Part shown: positions 45,954 through 56,852 of the stretch, in pieces
Layout of the letters: each line of letters starts with the position of its first letter
Numbering within the stretch: the stretch's first letter is position 1
Assembly (NCBI GenBank): GCA_021495925.1
Contig: JAKEKT010000093.1
Coordinates: forward strand, 1-64,000
Source of the DNA: Diplodia intermedia
Taxonomy: Eukaryota > Ascomycota > Dothideomycetes > Botryosphaeriales > Botryosphaeriaceae
Length of the DNA stretch: 64,000 nt
Reading direction: 5' to 3'
Program-made: the position numbers and the translations under genes
The notes under the pieces: model-generated
The model's input: the letters and a program-made list of their open reading frames with translations, nothing else
The model's database searches: none
What the model was told of the DNA's origin: nothing

Positions 45954-47562
45954 TCATAGTACACCGCCAGGCACCAGCGTCTGCCCGCTCTGCCCTGGAT
46001 AGGTGCCTCCGCCGCCTGGGTTGATTGTGCTGCTGTGTCCTTCTACCGGCGCTGCGTGTTTCCGCAACATGAACATCGGCTTCCGGCCTTCCCGGTCCAG
46101 CTGTTTAAATAAAATGAGCGGCCGCTCGTTCAGACCCAAACAACGCTCCTGATCGCCATGCACAATGTACAGCGCGTACTGCCGCCAATCCGCCGTGATG
46201 TTGTATTTCTTGAGCGCAACCGGGAGCACCTTGTGACACGGGTCGTCGATGCTGACGCGGAAAGACTTGAAAATTTCGACTTGCGGGTTTGACGATTCGC
46301 CTCCTCTTGTAGTACCTGTTGTCGAGGGAGCAATGGAAGCGGTTTCGGCGTTGCGGCCGGCGGACAACGGAGGGTCTCGATCACGGTCCCTGTCGCGGTC
46401 ACGATGCGAAGGTGCAGGCGTAGCGCCGCGCGCACTTTCGCGGTCGTAGTAAGCCGAGCTGCGTTCGTCGTTGGTGTGGGAGCGGGACCGGGACGAGATT
46501 TGATGTGTGCTGTATGCGGGAGACGTGGGCGAAGGCACGGGATGCTGGTGAGGCGATGATGCGGATTGAGGACCACCGCTTATAGTAGCTGTCAGATGGT
46601 TTGACGCGGCCATTGCCGCAGCCGAAGGATCGAGGTTGGAGGTGTCGGTCAAGGTGCGGCCCTCGTGGATGGTTGGAGATGGGTTTTTGGGCGCCGAGCC
46701 CAGAAATAACTTCTTCGTCGAAAACTTGCGCGAGAGACTGCTGCCCGCGCGTTCTTGGGTGGGTGGAGAGGTGATATGGTTATGCTCTTGGCCATCCGGC
46801 GTTGGTAGTGGTTGTGACCGGTTCTTAGCCTCTCGCACCACTGGAAGCACATCCTCGCGCAGCTTCCTGTTCTCCTCCGCCATGCGGCTAAGATCCTCCT
46901 TCAATGCCCGCAGCTCGGCCTCGGCCGTGTGCATCCTCTCATCACGCTCTCTGATAATTTGTATAATGCGCGCGAAATCGTCCTGTGTGGGTGCCGTCTC
47001 CTGGGCGGTGGTCTCGGCAGCTGTGGTAGGCGGTTAGAGTGCTGGTGGCTTCTCCGTGCAACTGGAAGACCTACAGAGGGGAATGTAGTGGTCAGGTTCT
47101 ATGGGCACATTTTGTTTGACCTTCACGTCGTAGACGCTCTTCAGAACGGTGAGACGGTGGCCGACGCTGTTAATACCCATCTCCTTCAATTCCGCATGCT
47201 GCAGCTCAATGAGCGCTTCGCCGTCTACATTTTCCTCTGCATCTTATTAGCATCTAGCCACTTGTGTCTTGTCCAAACGTCTACGCACCCAAGAAGGTTA
47301 TCGCGTACTGGCCCAGCCCCAGGTTCGATATCCAATCGGCGACCTGCTCCGGGGTCCAGGTGTTTATGATGCCCTTGGGGCTCGCATAGCTGTCCGCCGA
47401 GTGGGTGAAGGTGGTGGGAGTGTGCTCTGCAGACGGCGGGCCGGAGTCGGTTGGGCTAAGCTCGTGGTCGGGCGGGAGGGTGGGCGAGGTTATGACGCTG
47501 CGCTCGTACTCATCGTCGGCGTCAGAGTCCTCCTGGTATGCAGATCTATATGCGGTGGCCAT
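45954..47562 (-). CDS. STE50: MAPK-pathway adaptor Ste50 (SAM and RA domains)
   Basis: Three exons: 47562-47289, 47236-47075, 47020-45954 (500 aa). SAM domain at about 65-130 (WTPEQVADWISNLGLGQYAITFLG then ENVDGEALIELQHAELKEMGI across the intron). A coiled coil follows (RIIQIIRERDERMHTAEAELRALKEDL). A long Ser/Pro-rich linker carries a (RD)n run. The C-terminal Ras-association domain is FKSFRVSIDDPCHKVLPVALKKYNI to KPMFMLRKH. Ste50 links Cdc42/Opy2-type inputs to the MAPKKK Ste11. Long 5' intergenic region (about 1.6 kb) as is usual for signalling genes. Confidence 0.93.
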
Positions 47563-49190
47563 GGCTGCTCGGACGGGAGGGGCATCGACTGCGGGCGCTC
47601 AGGCGGCGTTCGTGCGGCAGCTCGGGCTGTGATGGGAGGCGGATGTGCTGAGAAGGGTACGGGTCGTCTTTCCGGGGCGCAGCCCTGTTATCGCAGGGCG
47701 GTGCCACAGCGATAGAGCCGGAGCCGTGAGCTTGGCCGTGTTCGGTGGCTGCTGTGGAGGAGCTGCCAGTGCCCACGCCGAGTTGCCAGGCGCAGCCAAC
47801 CCTGCTGAGACGGAAGCGAGATTGAGCTGGCACCCTGCTGCGCGAAGTCCAGGCCTCTGTGTGTGCGTGTCAGGTAGAGTGGCGGCGCGATCGCCCAGGG
47901 CAGCCGCGTGCACGTGGGGTAGGGCGGAGCGGTGCGAGACAGGGCGTGCTGGAGGATATGGCAGCGGGTTGAGCGCGCGGCGGGCGGAGGAGTTGGCGCT
48001 TGCGGGAGTCGGCAGGTGAAGGCTGGCAGGCTGGCGACTACGGCGTCAGGGGAGCGGCGGGCTGCGGGCGCCGCGCGAAGAGCGTGACGTAGGCTGCGGA
48101 CGAGGCGTGCACTGGGCGAGCGTCTGGGAGCAGGCAGGCTGGCGGACAGGGCTGCGAGTATCGCGTTGGAGGGCTGTGGTGGTGCAGGCGCGAGGGCGGC
48201 GCAGGCCAGAGCGTACCAGCGTTGCCAAATGCGGAGCGCCAGTCAAGGCCGCGCATCAAGCACCAACTATAGAACGCCGGCCGCCAGTATAGCCGCCAGT
48301 GCGACGCCCGCGAATGCCCTGCGACGCTGCTGCTGTCTGAGCTGCACGCCCGCCACGAGGGAGTCCCGGCCGCGAGCAAGCAATGCATTCCATCCACCCA
48401 TTGTCGCCAGAGCACCGCCTTGTCCGCGCCATTGTTCCCAACCGGCTGCCCAACGCCAGCCAACTTGTGCGCGCTTCTCGCACGCAAGGCGCGCCGCCCA
48501 ATCCACCGCTGCCGCACCCGTCCTTGTGAGCGCGAGCGAGCCAGTCATCTGCGGCACGGCCCTTCGATCCCGACCAGCCTTGCCTGTCTCCCGAGCGTTC
48601 AGCCGCAGCTGGCCCACTCGTCGTCGACAGGCCCCTCGAATGCCACCGCTCAGACGTCATCCAAACTCCGAAACGCGCGCAATTCCATCCGCCGCATTCT
48701 AGACCTGAGCTTGTCCTCTTCCACCATAGCTGCCGGCACGCACATATTACGTACGCCCACCACCCGAGCCTTTCACTTCCTTCCATTCTCCCGGCACAAG
48801 CCGCGGTTCCGCGGGAAGACCCTTCTTTTCCATACCGCACCACTTTAGCCCCAATCCTGCGACAATAGCCCGCCGACCTCACATTGACCGTATTCCCCCA
48901 CAATAGCAGTCTCCGACACGCCCGTCGACCACCACACGGGGCTCGTTCACCGTCTAGCCCCCAAGGCCACCATCACCGCACGCTAGGAACAACCCAACCC
49001 GTCGATACGCCATTCACCGCGAGAACCACTCTCTCCGCCGAAGCCCGCCGAACGAACCGCCATCTCCACGACGAACAGCAATCGCTACCCAAACCCACCC
49101 CGCAAAAAACGCCCAACGAAAACCACCACCAACCCACCTGACCGAACAAAGAAAGAAAGAAAAAAAAATAATAACAATCACGAAACGACA
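47563..49190. promoter_or_regulatory. Long divergent intergenic region (STE50 / small ORF)
   Basis: 1.6 kb, GC-rich, between divergent starts. Long open frames on both strands are a by-product of composition and have no family resemblance. Likely holds long 5' leaders and promoters. The last about 250 bp before 49191 are A/C-rich, typical of a fungal 5' UTR. Confidence 0.5.
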
Positions 49191-49730
49191 ATGCCCTCCG
49201 CCGACGCCAACCCGGACGCCGGCGCCGTCTCCTTCGCGCACACGACGTCGGCGCTGACGTCGTCGCAGACGGCCCAGCTCACGGCCGCCCTCTTCTCGGC
49301 CAACTCGATCCCGCGCATCCAGGCCGCGCTGCAGCACTCGCTGCAGGAGACGGGCTGGACCCACGCCCTGCGCGCCCACGTGCTCAACCTGCTGCGCAGC
49401 GGCGAGTGCGGCTCCTACGACGAGCTGATGGCCCGCGTGCTGGAGGACACGCGACAGGCCGGCGGCGCTGATGGCGATGGCAACGGCAACAACAACAAGG
49501 ATGATGATAAGAAGGAAACCAACGGCCATGCCGCCACCGCTGCTGCTACCGCCACCAACGGCGATAGCAAGAACAACAAGAAGAACGGGAGTGGTGCTGC
49601 TGGTGGCGGCGCGGAGACGGGTGCTGCGCGGACGGCGGCGAGCATCAGGATCCCCGACGAGGCCGTTCGCCAGGGCATCAAGGCGGTGCGGAAGGAGGTC
49701 GAGACCGTTTGCGAGATCACGTTCGACTGA
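49191..49730 (+). CDS. Hypothetical protein, 179 aa
   Basis: Intronless ORF with an A-rich leader directly before its ATG. The N-terminal half (about residues 15-90) is predicted helical (SQTAQLTAALFSANSIPRIQ, TGWTHALRAHVLNLLRSGEC) and the C-terminal end IRIPDEAVRQGIKAVRKEVE looks conserved. They are joined by a Gly/Asn/Asp/Ala-rich linker. I do not recognise the family; the pattern of two structured ends around a variable linker suggests a real, conserved fungal protein. Confidence 0.7.
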   Translation: MPSADANPDAGAVSFAHTTSALTSSQTAQLTAALFSANSIPRIQAALQHSLQETGWTHALRAHVLNLLRSGECGSYDELMARVLEDTRQAGGADGDGNGNNNKDDDKKETNGHAATAAATATNGDSKNNKKNGSGAAGGGAETGAARTAASIRIPDEAVRQGIKAVRKEVETVCEITFD

Positions 49731-50944
49731 GCCCGAGGGGAAGAGAGAGAGAGTAGAGAGCAAAGCTGCTGCCGATTCCCTCAGGCCCAAGCAACTCGGG
49801 GCCGCGATGAAGCACGACCGGCATCCTTTGGTTGTGGCATCTACGCTCAAACGGTCACCCCCTCTTCCATTTTCGCCATTCTCACTTTCCTCCCTGGCTT
49901 CTTCCGCTCGGGGGCAACGGCGAGGAACGATTCTCTTTTTTCCGACGGTCGTTTCCTGGATCTGACCTTGCGCTGTCGCGCACAGCCGAAACACCATCAA
50001 CGCCTCGGCAACAAAAAAACAAAAGAGAAACGAGAGATGACGCGTAACGACCAAACGCCGATCCCCGGCGGCATGAATCATCCATCGATCACGACGACCG
50101 TTTCTATAAAAAACCGACTGCGACGCAATACATCTAGGGGAGGGAAATAAGGCATGTGCGATGCTATGAAAATGCATGTGAGGAAGAAGCGAGTATATCT
50201 GTAACACTTTTTGGCGAAGTGTGACGATATGCTACCATAAAGGGGGGGAAATATCGACAGGGGGAAGGAACTCCTTCTCGAGTTGAGGAAGAAGAAGAAG
50301 GGGGCGTGAACGGACGCATCCTACACCGATATCCAACTCAGCCTACGGCACTTTTGAGTAAAGGCCAAGGCTGGCTGCTAAGCTCGATGAAAAGGGCATT
50401 GCGAGGGGAAGCGTATCGACGATCTGATATTTTGGTCTTTCTGTTTGTACGATGCGTTTCCACTGGTTTCAGTAAGAAGATTAACGGGCGGTACGAGCAC
50501 GAGAAGTGGGGAAGGCGACTTAGTAGCCATGCACGATCAGGCTATATTTCTCAATGAAAAGGACAACTTGTGCTCAAGCTGCTTCACATGAGTCGGTAGC
50601 AGTGCACATTGGTTCAAACTCTCAAAACCTTCATAACCTTGTCGTGCTAGTTATTGCCTAGGCTACCATACTCCCATAATAGTTAGGTGTCTGCCATGCA
50701 CTCCCCTTGTCCTTTCCAATTACCGAAGCATCTTTCATGCAAAAGGACTACTCCAGCAATTACCACTTCTTCCCTTCTCGCATATGATGGCTGCTCGTGA
50801 ACTACTAAAAGCACTTTCTGTATAAAAGTGGAAAGGGAAATCGTCTATGGACTTTGCCCCAGCACCAGCGACCACCGTGAAGACACCTGAGAAAACCCGA
50901 TCATGCAATCCTATTATCTAACCGCCTGTCGAACGTTGAGCCGT
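49731..50944. other. Convergent 3' intergenic region
   Basis: 1.2 kb between the stop codons of the small ORF (+) and CDC48 (-). No gene recognised; the part next to CDC48 is probably a long 3' UTR. Confidence 0.5.
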
Positions 50945-53700
50945 TTAGTCGTAGAGACCCTCGTCGTCGCCACCAGCGCCGAAGTTGTTGTTGCCGGCGT
51001 CGCCCTCGGCGCCAGCCTCGGGGAAGCGGAAGAAGCTGCTGCCACCCGAGTTCTTCATCTGCTGAGCGAAGGCCTCGTAGCGGCGGATCTCGACATCGGT
51101 GACCGAGCGACGAGCAGAAGCCATAGCCTCCTCGAAGTGGCGCTTGGTCAGCTCGGGCACGGGGTCCTCGCCCTCAGCGTCATCCTCCATGGTGGTATCC
51201 TCGCCAGCTGCCTCACGAGCCTTGGTGCGCTCGATGTCAGCTCCGATAGCCTCCTTGATGGCAAGCTTGACGGCACGCTGGGTGATGAAGCCAAGATCGG
51301 CACCAGAGAAGCCGTGGGTGTTTTGGGCGATGAAGTCGAGGTTGACATCGGGAGCGACCGGGGTCTTGCGGAGCTGGGCCTTGAGAATGCCGGCACGGGA
51401 AGCCTGGTCGGGCAGAGGAACGTAGACCAGGGTATCAAGACGACCAGGACGGCAGAGAGCATTGTCGAGCTGCTCAGGACGGTTAGTGGCACCAATGACG
51501 AAGACGTTCTTCTTAGAAGTCATGCCGTCCATTTCTATGGCAAGGTTAGCAGCTGCTCACTCGGTCTCAGAAATCATGCAAACTTACCAGTCAGAAGCTG
51601 GTTGACGACACGGTCAGAAGCGCCGCCAGCATCACCAACAGAGCCGCCACGAGCCTTGGCAATAGAGTCAAGCTCGTCGAGGAAGACAACGCAAGGTGCC
51701 GCAGCACGAGCCTTGTCGAAGATGTCACGGATGTTGCTCTCGGACTCACCGAACCACATGGAGAGCAGTTCGGGACCCTTGACGGAGATGAAGTTGGCCG
51801 CACACTCGTTGGCGACAGCCTTGGCAAGCAAAGTCTTACCAGTACCAGGGGGGCCGTAGAACAGGACACCACGAGAGGGCGAAAGGCCGAACTTGAGGAA
51901 CTTCTCGGGGTGGTCGACGGGGTACTGGACGCTCTCGATGAGCTCGCGCTTGACATCTTCGAGACCACCAATGTCCTCCCACCGCACGTTGGGGACCTCG
52001 ACGACGGCAACCTCGCGGAGGGCGGAGGGGTTGGAGACACCAAGAGCGAAGCGGAAGTTCTCCATGGTGACACCAAGCGAGTCGAGGACCTCGGCGTCGA
52101 TGGTATCCTCGTCCAGATCAATCAGATCCATCTTCTCACGAATCTGCTGCATGGCCGCCTCAGAGCAGAGCGAAGCCAAATCAGAACCGACGTAACCGTG
52201 GGTCTCGGCAGCAATTGTCTGCAGGTCCACATCATCACCCAGCTTCATGTTCTTGGTGTGGATGGAAAGAATCTCCAGACGGCCGGTGGGGTCGGGGATG
52301 CCAATGTCAACCTCACGGTCGAAACGGCCGAAACGGCGGAGAGCGGGATCGATCGAGTTCGGGCGGTTGGTTGCGGCCATGACGACGATGTTCGAACGGG
52401 CCTTCATACCGTCCATGAGGGTGAGAAGCTGGGAAACGACACGCCTCTCGACTTCGCCGTTGGTCTTCTCACGCTTGGGCGCGATCGAGTCGATCTCATC
52501 AATGAAGATGATGGCGGGAGAGTTCTTCTCGGCCTCCTCGAATGCCTTGCGGAGGTTGGACTCCGACTCACCAGCCATCTTCGACATGATTTCGGGACCG
52601 TTGATCAGGAAGAAGAAAGCGCCAGTCTCGTTGGCCACAGCACGAGCCATGAGCGTCTTACCGGTACCGGGAGGTCCGTACATCAGGATACCACGCGGCG
52701 GCTTGATACCGATCGACTTGAACAGCTGAGGATGCCTGAGGGGCAGCTCAACCAGCTCACGGATCTGAGCCATCTGCTTCCTGCAACCACCAATGTCGTC
52801 GTAGCCGACCTCGTTGAGGTTGCCCTCCTCGTCCTCACGCTGGATGGGCTCACCCTCACAGTGAATAACGGTATCCTGCGCGACGATACCGAACTCCGGA
52901 GGGTCGACTTCTACGACCTTGAACTCGACTTGTCTCATGCCACCGCGAGCTGTGAAGAGGTCGCCCTGGCGCACGGGCCGGTAGGCTTCGCGGAAGTAGG
53001 GTGCAAGGAAGACATCAAACAGCGAGCCGGTCAGGCCCTCGATGGTGTCGGCGATGGGGAGGACAGCAATGCGTTTCGCCTGTTTCTGAGTCAGAGGATT
53101 GTGGGACTTGCAAAATTTGCGCTCTACTTACGTATTTGATGTCGGGGCACGGGTGGACGGTGATGACATCGCCGTGCTTCACGCGGAGGTTGTGGCGAAC
53201 AACGCGGTTGATGCGGGCGCTTCCATCGTCCAGATCATCGTCGGCCAGGACGATGAGCACGGTGTCCTTCCTCTTCTTGCCCTTCACCAAGACAGTGTCG
53301 CCGCGGAATAGCTGCAGCGTCTCCATGGTGTTGTTCGAAAGGGCGATAATCGAGTTGTCATCGTTGGTGGCATCGGTGACGCTACGGCATCCATTAGCGG
53401 GCTGCAGCCGTGGAATCTCGCCTGCGACGTGGCGGCAGAGCTGTGGAGCTACTCACATCAACGAGTTGGGCTTCTTCTTCTTCTTGAGAATGGCCGTGGC
53501 GACCTCATCCTGGATGTTGTTAGCTGGGCTGTTGCGTGGCCGTTTGCCGGGCGGGTGACCTACTTCGTGCTTCGTTGCGCCGGAGGGGTCGCTTTGGAGA
53601 CGTTAGCAACGCATGCGAGATGGGGCGGGTCGGCCGGGGCGACGTACTGCTCCAGCTTAACCTTCTGCTTGTTCTGCGAGTGATCTGGCTCCGCCGACAT
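50945..53700 (-). CDS. CDC48: AAA+ ATPase Cdc48/p97
   Basis: Five exons: 53700-53648, 53528-53457, 53381-53132, 53079-51588, 51534-50945 (818 aa, the expected size). N-domain NDDNSIIALSNNTMETLQLFRGD; D1 with Walker A GPPGTGKT and Walker B IIFIDEID; D2 with a second GPPGTGKT and VVFLDELD; C-terminus ends in acidic residues and Tyr (GLYD). Segregase for ubiquitinated proteins in ERAD, proteasome delivery and membrane fusion. The two 5' exons are small; the exon 2 start was set by phase (HPANNIQDEVATAILKKKKK), and exon 4 could start 6 nt earlier. A housekeeping gene outside the terpenoid region. Confidence 0.95.
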
Positions 53701-55106
53701 GATTGCGGTCGCAGCGGGTGTTCCGCGAGAGAGTGATCGGAAAGGAGAGGCGGGTTGGGTTGTCGAAGCTGCAGGGCGAGCGGGGGAGCGGGCTCGGGGG
53801 TTGCAGGGGGGGTTGATGAAGTGTTGTGGATGGGGCTGGGAGACGGAGCTTATGTAGAGGCAGACGCTGGCGATGATGTTAGCCGGTGGTTCTGACGCCC
53901 CAGCACCGAGCTTGGGCGCTTGGGCGCTAGGCCGCATACGGAACCCAGTTCGCCGCCCCGAACGCGAGCAAGGGCAGAAGCCCGTCGAAGCAGCTGGACC
54001 ACCTCTGCCTGCCGCTGATTTGAAACCCATCCGCCCGCCCGCCCGCGTCTGCTAGGCGCCCGCCAGCTGGCCTCTTCGCAGTGGCGCCGCGCCTGCGTCG
54101 CCGGAACCCGTGCCTGCCGTGCCTGCGTCCGCGCGGGGGCGAGCGAGTCGGAGCCGCCCAGGGTCCTGCGTAGTGCGTAATGCTGTTCTGCCTGGGGAGA
54201 GATAAGCTCTCAACACCATGCGGTCCCGCCGCTGCCGTGGCCACTTTTGCCGCCCACGGCCATTTCTACATCAGCCGCAACTGTTGAGACCCTTGGATTT
54301 GCTTATTACTGCCTCCACCTGTTGACCTGCAGAAGCTTTACCAGACGATAACATTGTGTTTGCTGATCTAAGTTGCTAGCAAGTATGCGGTGCTCTTGAG
54401 ATTTTCACACCCCTCAACTGAATACTCTACTTCTATTCTAGACGTCGGGTTAGAAAGCCAAATTACTATGGCTTCATTTCCTCCATTCCCCACTCAGTCT
54501 TCTTTCTCGTCAGTGTCTTTTTCATCAGAGAAACTACCCTTTTCTGGCTCTTGATCCACATCTTGCACAATCATTATACATTCATATCGAAATTCGTATA
54601 TGCCATCACGCTCTCCCAATTGCAATGCGGTTTCAGCCATTCGCGTCAATTTACTAGCCCATGTCACAAGAAAGATTACGAGTAAAGAGGTATTCAGACT
54701 CGGTCAGACGCACTGTTGGTCACGTCGTTTCGATAAAGTCACAGCGAAGGGTGACTTTCTACGTTCAGACATCGCCCGTCATCCCCTCCAGCTCGGCTGC
54801 CTCTATTAGTTACCACTCAGTGTTGATATTGAGCTGCAACGCAGAAAAAGAAAGTGAGTGGCTGAATCGAAGTCACTGTGCAAGGCAAAGTCATGGCATT
54901 TCCCGCAATCACGTCGTCCGTTGAGAGCAGCCTTTTCACCTTTTCGATCACATGAAAGCATCGTGACGAAACGGCCACCTGCCCTGCTCCTTCCACCTCA
55001 CCCTCAAAGTCCTCTCTACCCTACATAGAATCCCTACCGGACACCACACCAGACAAGCCCATTCCTCGCTCTCAGAGCAAACACCAACCCTCTCCAAACG
55101 ACCGCC
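53701..55106. promoter_or_regulatory. Divergent intergenic region (CDC48 / AIG2-like gene)
   Basis: 1.4 kb between divergent starts. The first about 550 bp next to CDC48 are GC-rich, the rest AT-rich. No RNA gene or repeat recognised. Confidence 0.5.
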
Positions 55107-56519
55107 ATGGCAGACCCATCAACCCCATCGCTCTCATCCGAGCCACCGAGCCTCACCTCAGACCCAACCATACCCACCTCACCCACCGCGCAGCCGCCGC
55201 ACACGCCAACAACCCACACACAGCAACTTCACCAACGGCGCAGCAGCAGCAGGAGCAAGAGCACCAGCAGCGCCACCACCACGCACGCCTTCGACCCAGC
55301 CTCATCCGCAGACCGCGAGCTAGCGCGCGCCGCCGGCATGCGCATCGACACGCCGACGCCGTACCCGCGACTGCTGCTCGAGCCGCACCTCACCATCGAG
55401 CTCGACCGCGCCGCGTTCAATCACGACCAGGCGCTCATCGACCGCGCGACGGAGCTGCTGCTGGCGCGGCACGGCGGCGGCAAGCTGCTCGTGCGCACGA
55501 CGGGCGGGCCCGACGACGACAATTCGTCGCTGGCGTGGGCGGCGCGCCGCTGGCGCGCGCGCGCCCACCGCGCCGCCAACCCCATCAGCGTCGCCAGCAC
55601 GCGCGGGGCCTTCGCCGCGTCCATCTCCGCCGCCGGTGGTGGTGGTGATGGTGGTGGTCGGCAGCAGCAGCAGCCAACCGTCACCCTTCCCGCGGGCTTC
55701 CTCGCGACGGCCGACCGCGCGCTGTCCGCCTCCGCCGCCGCCGCCTGGCGCCTCAACGAGCGGGAGCGGCTGGCGGCGTTGCCGCTCTTCGTCTACGGCC
55801 ACTGGATGTTCCCGACGCAGCTGGCCGCCGCCGTGCTCGGTGGTGGCGGCGGCGGTGCACAGCAACAACATCAACAACATGAACAACCCACCGCCGAAAG
55901 CGTCGAGCAGTGGACGCAGCGCATGATACCAGCCGTTCTGACGACGACGACGACGACGACGACGACGGGCAACAGCGGCGGCGATGGCGATGGCGATGAC
56001 GACGCCGACGACGCAGCCGACGCCGATTGGCACCGCTACTGCATCCGCGGCCCCGTCCCGACGGCGGCGCTGCTGGACCGCGACAGCCCGCGGCTGCGGT
56101 ACTACCTGCGCGACGTGGGCGAGCGGGGCGGCGCCGGCAGGCCGCCGGTCGAGGGGCGGTTGGTGCTGGGCGTGTCGGCGGAGCAGTGGCGGGCGTTGGA
56201 CAGGTTCCTGGGGGTGGTGGACGACGTCGTCGTCGTCGGCGGCGAGGACGAGGGGGACAAAGGCGGGGAGAAGAAGAGGGGGGCGCTCTGGGGGAAGAGG
56301 GAGGTGCGGGTGGGCGTGCGGGTGGCGGGCGCGCGGGAATCGACGACGCGGTTGAGGGCCGTGGCGTATGTGTGGGAGGGCGATCCGATGGACTTGCATA
56401 TCTTCAAGGTGGATAAGGTGTGGACGCCTGAGCTGTACGTCGAGTGGCATGGCAGGATGAGGAAGGAGATGGCGGCGGCGGCGGCGGCGGCGGCTGGTGC
56501 TGATGGCGGCGTGGTGTGA
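55107..56519 (+). CDS. AIG2/gamma-glutamylcyclotransferase-like protein
   Basis: Intronless, 470 aa. The first about 90 residues are Ser/Thr/Pro-rich and probably disordered. The second half holds a GGCT-fold look: LPLFVYGHWMFPTQLAAAVL (the YG segment that binds substrate in this fold), HRYCIRGPVPTAALL, GRLVLGVSAEQWRALDRFLG and LRAVAYVWEGDPMDLHIFKV near the end. Runs of Gly, Gln, Thr (nine) and Asp/Ala interrupt it. Several fungal AIG2-like proteins have such form; enzyme activity is not established, and the catalytic Glu cannot be placed with certainty. Confidence 0.7.
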   Translation: MADPSTPSLSSEPPSLTSDPTIPTSPTAQPPHTPTTHTQQLHQRRSSSRSKSTSSATTTHAFDPASSADRELARAAGMRIDTPTPYPRLLLEPHLTIELDRAAFNHDQALIDRATELLLARHGGGKLLVRTTGGPDDDNSSLAWAARRWRARAHRAANPISVASTRGAFAASISAAGGGGDGGGRQQQQPTVTLPAGFLATADRALSASAAAAWRLNERERLAALPLFVYGHWMFPTQLAAAVLGGGGGGAQQQHQQHEQPTAESVEQWTQRMIPAVLTTTTTTTTTGNSGGDGDGDDDADDAADADWHRYCIRGPVPTAALLDRDSPRLRYYLRDVGERGGAGRPPVEGRLVLGVSAEQWRALDRFLGVVDDVVVVGGEDEGDKGGEKKRGALWGKREVRVGVRVAGARESTTRLRAVAYVWEGDPMDLHIFKVDKVWTPELYVEWHGRMRKEMAAAAAAAAGADGGVV

Positions 56520-56852
56520 GGGATGTGGCTTGGTAGCGGATACTTGGTTGGCTACGGGGGCTCTTGGATAGAGAGCACTGATGCATAGGAATTGGGGGGC
56601 TTGCTTTTACGTGCGGAGGGAAAATAGATTTGGGGGTAATCCATAATTGCAGTCTTTTGGCCCAAGCCACTGACTTTCAGGGCACAAAGAGCGGATGCTA
56701 ATCGATATCATGAATCCATTGTCTAATATTACGGATAGAGACGCATTACAAGATGGAGCACCCGCTAGACTCTACTTCCAACCCACTTAGGCCACACAGC
56801 GCTAGCAGCACCCAGACTCCAAACCACACACTCGCGACCGTCAGTTGAACAC
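56520..56852. other. Convergent 3' intergenic segment
   Basis: 333 bp between two stop codons facing each other; 3' UTRs only. Confidence 0.5.

Noticed and set aside
48000..48903. Several long overlapping frames on both strands upstream of the 179-aa ORF
   Set aside because: Biased composition, no conserved segment, no consistent splice pattern; treated as leader/promoter DNA.
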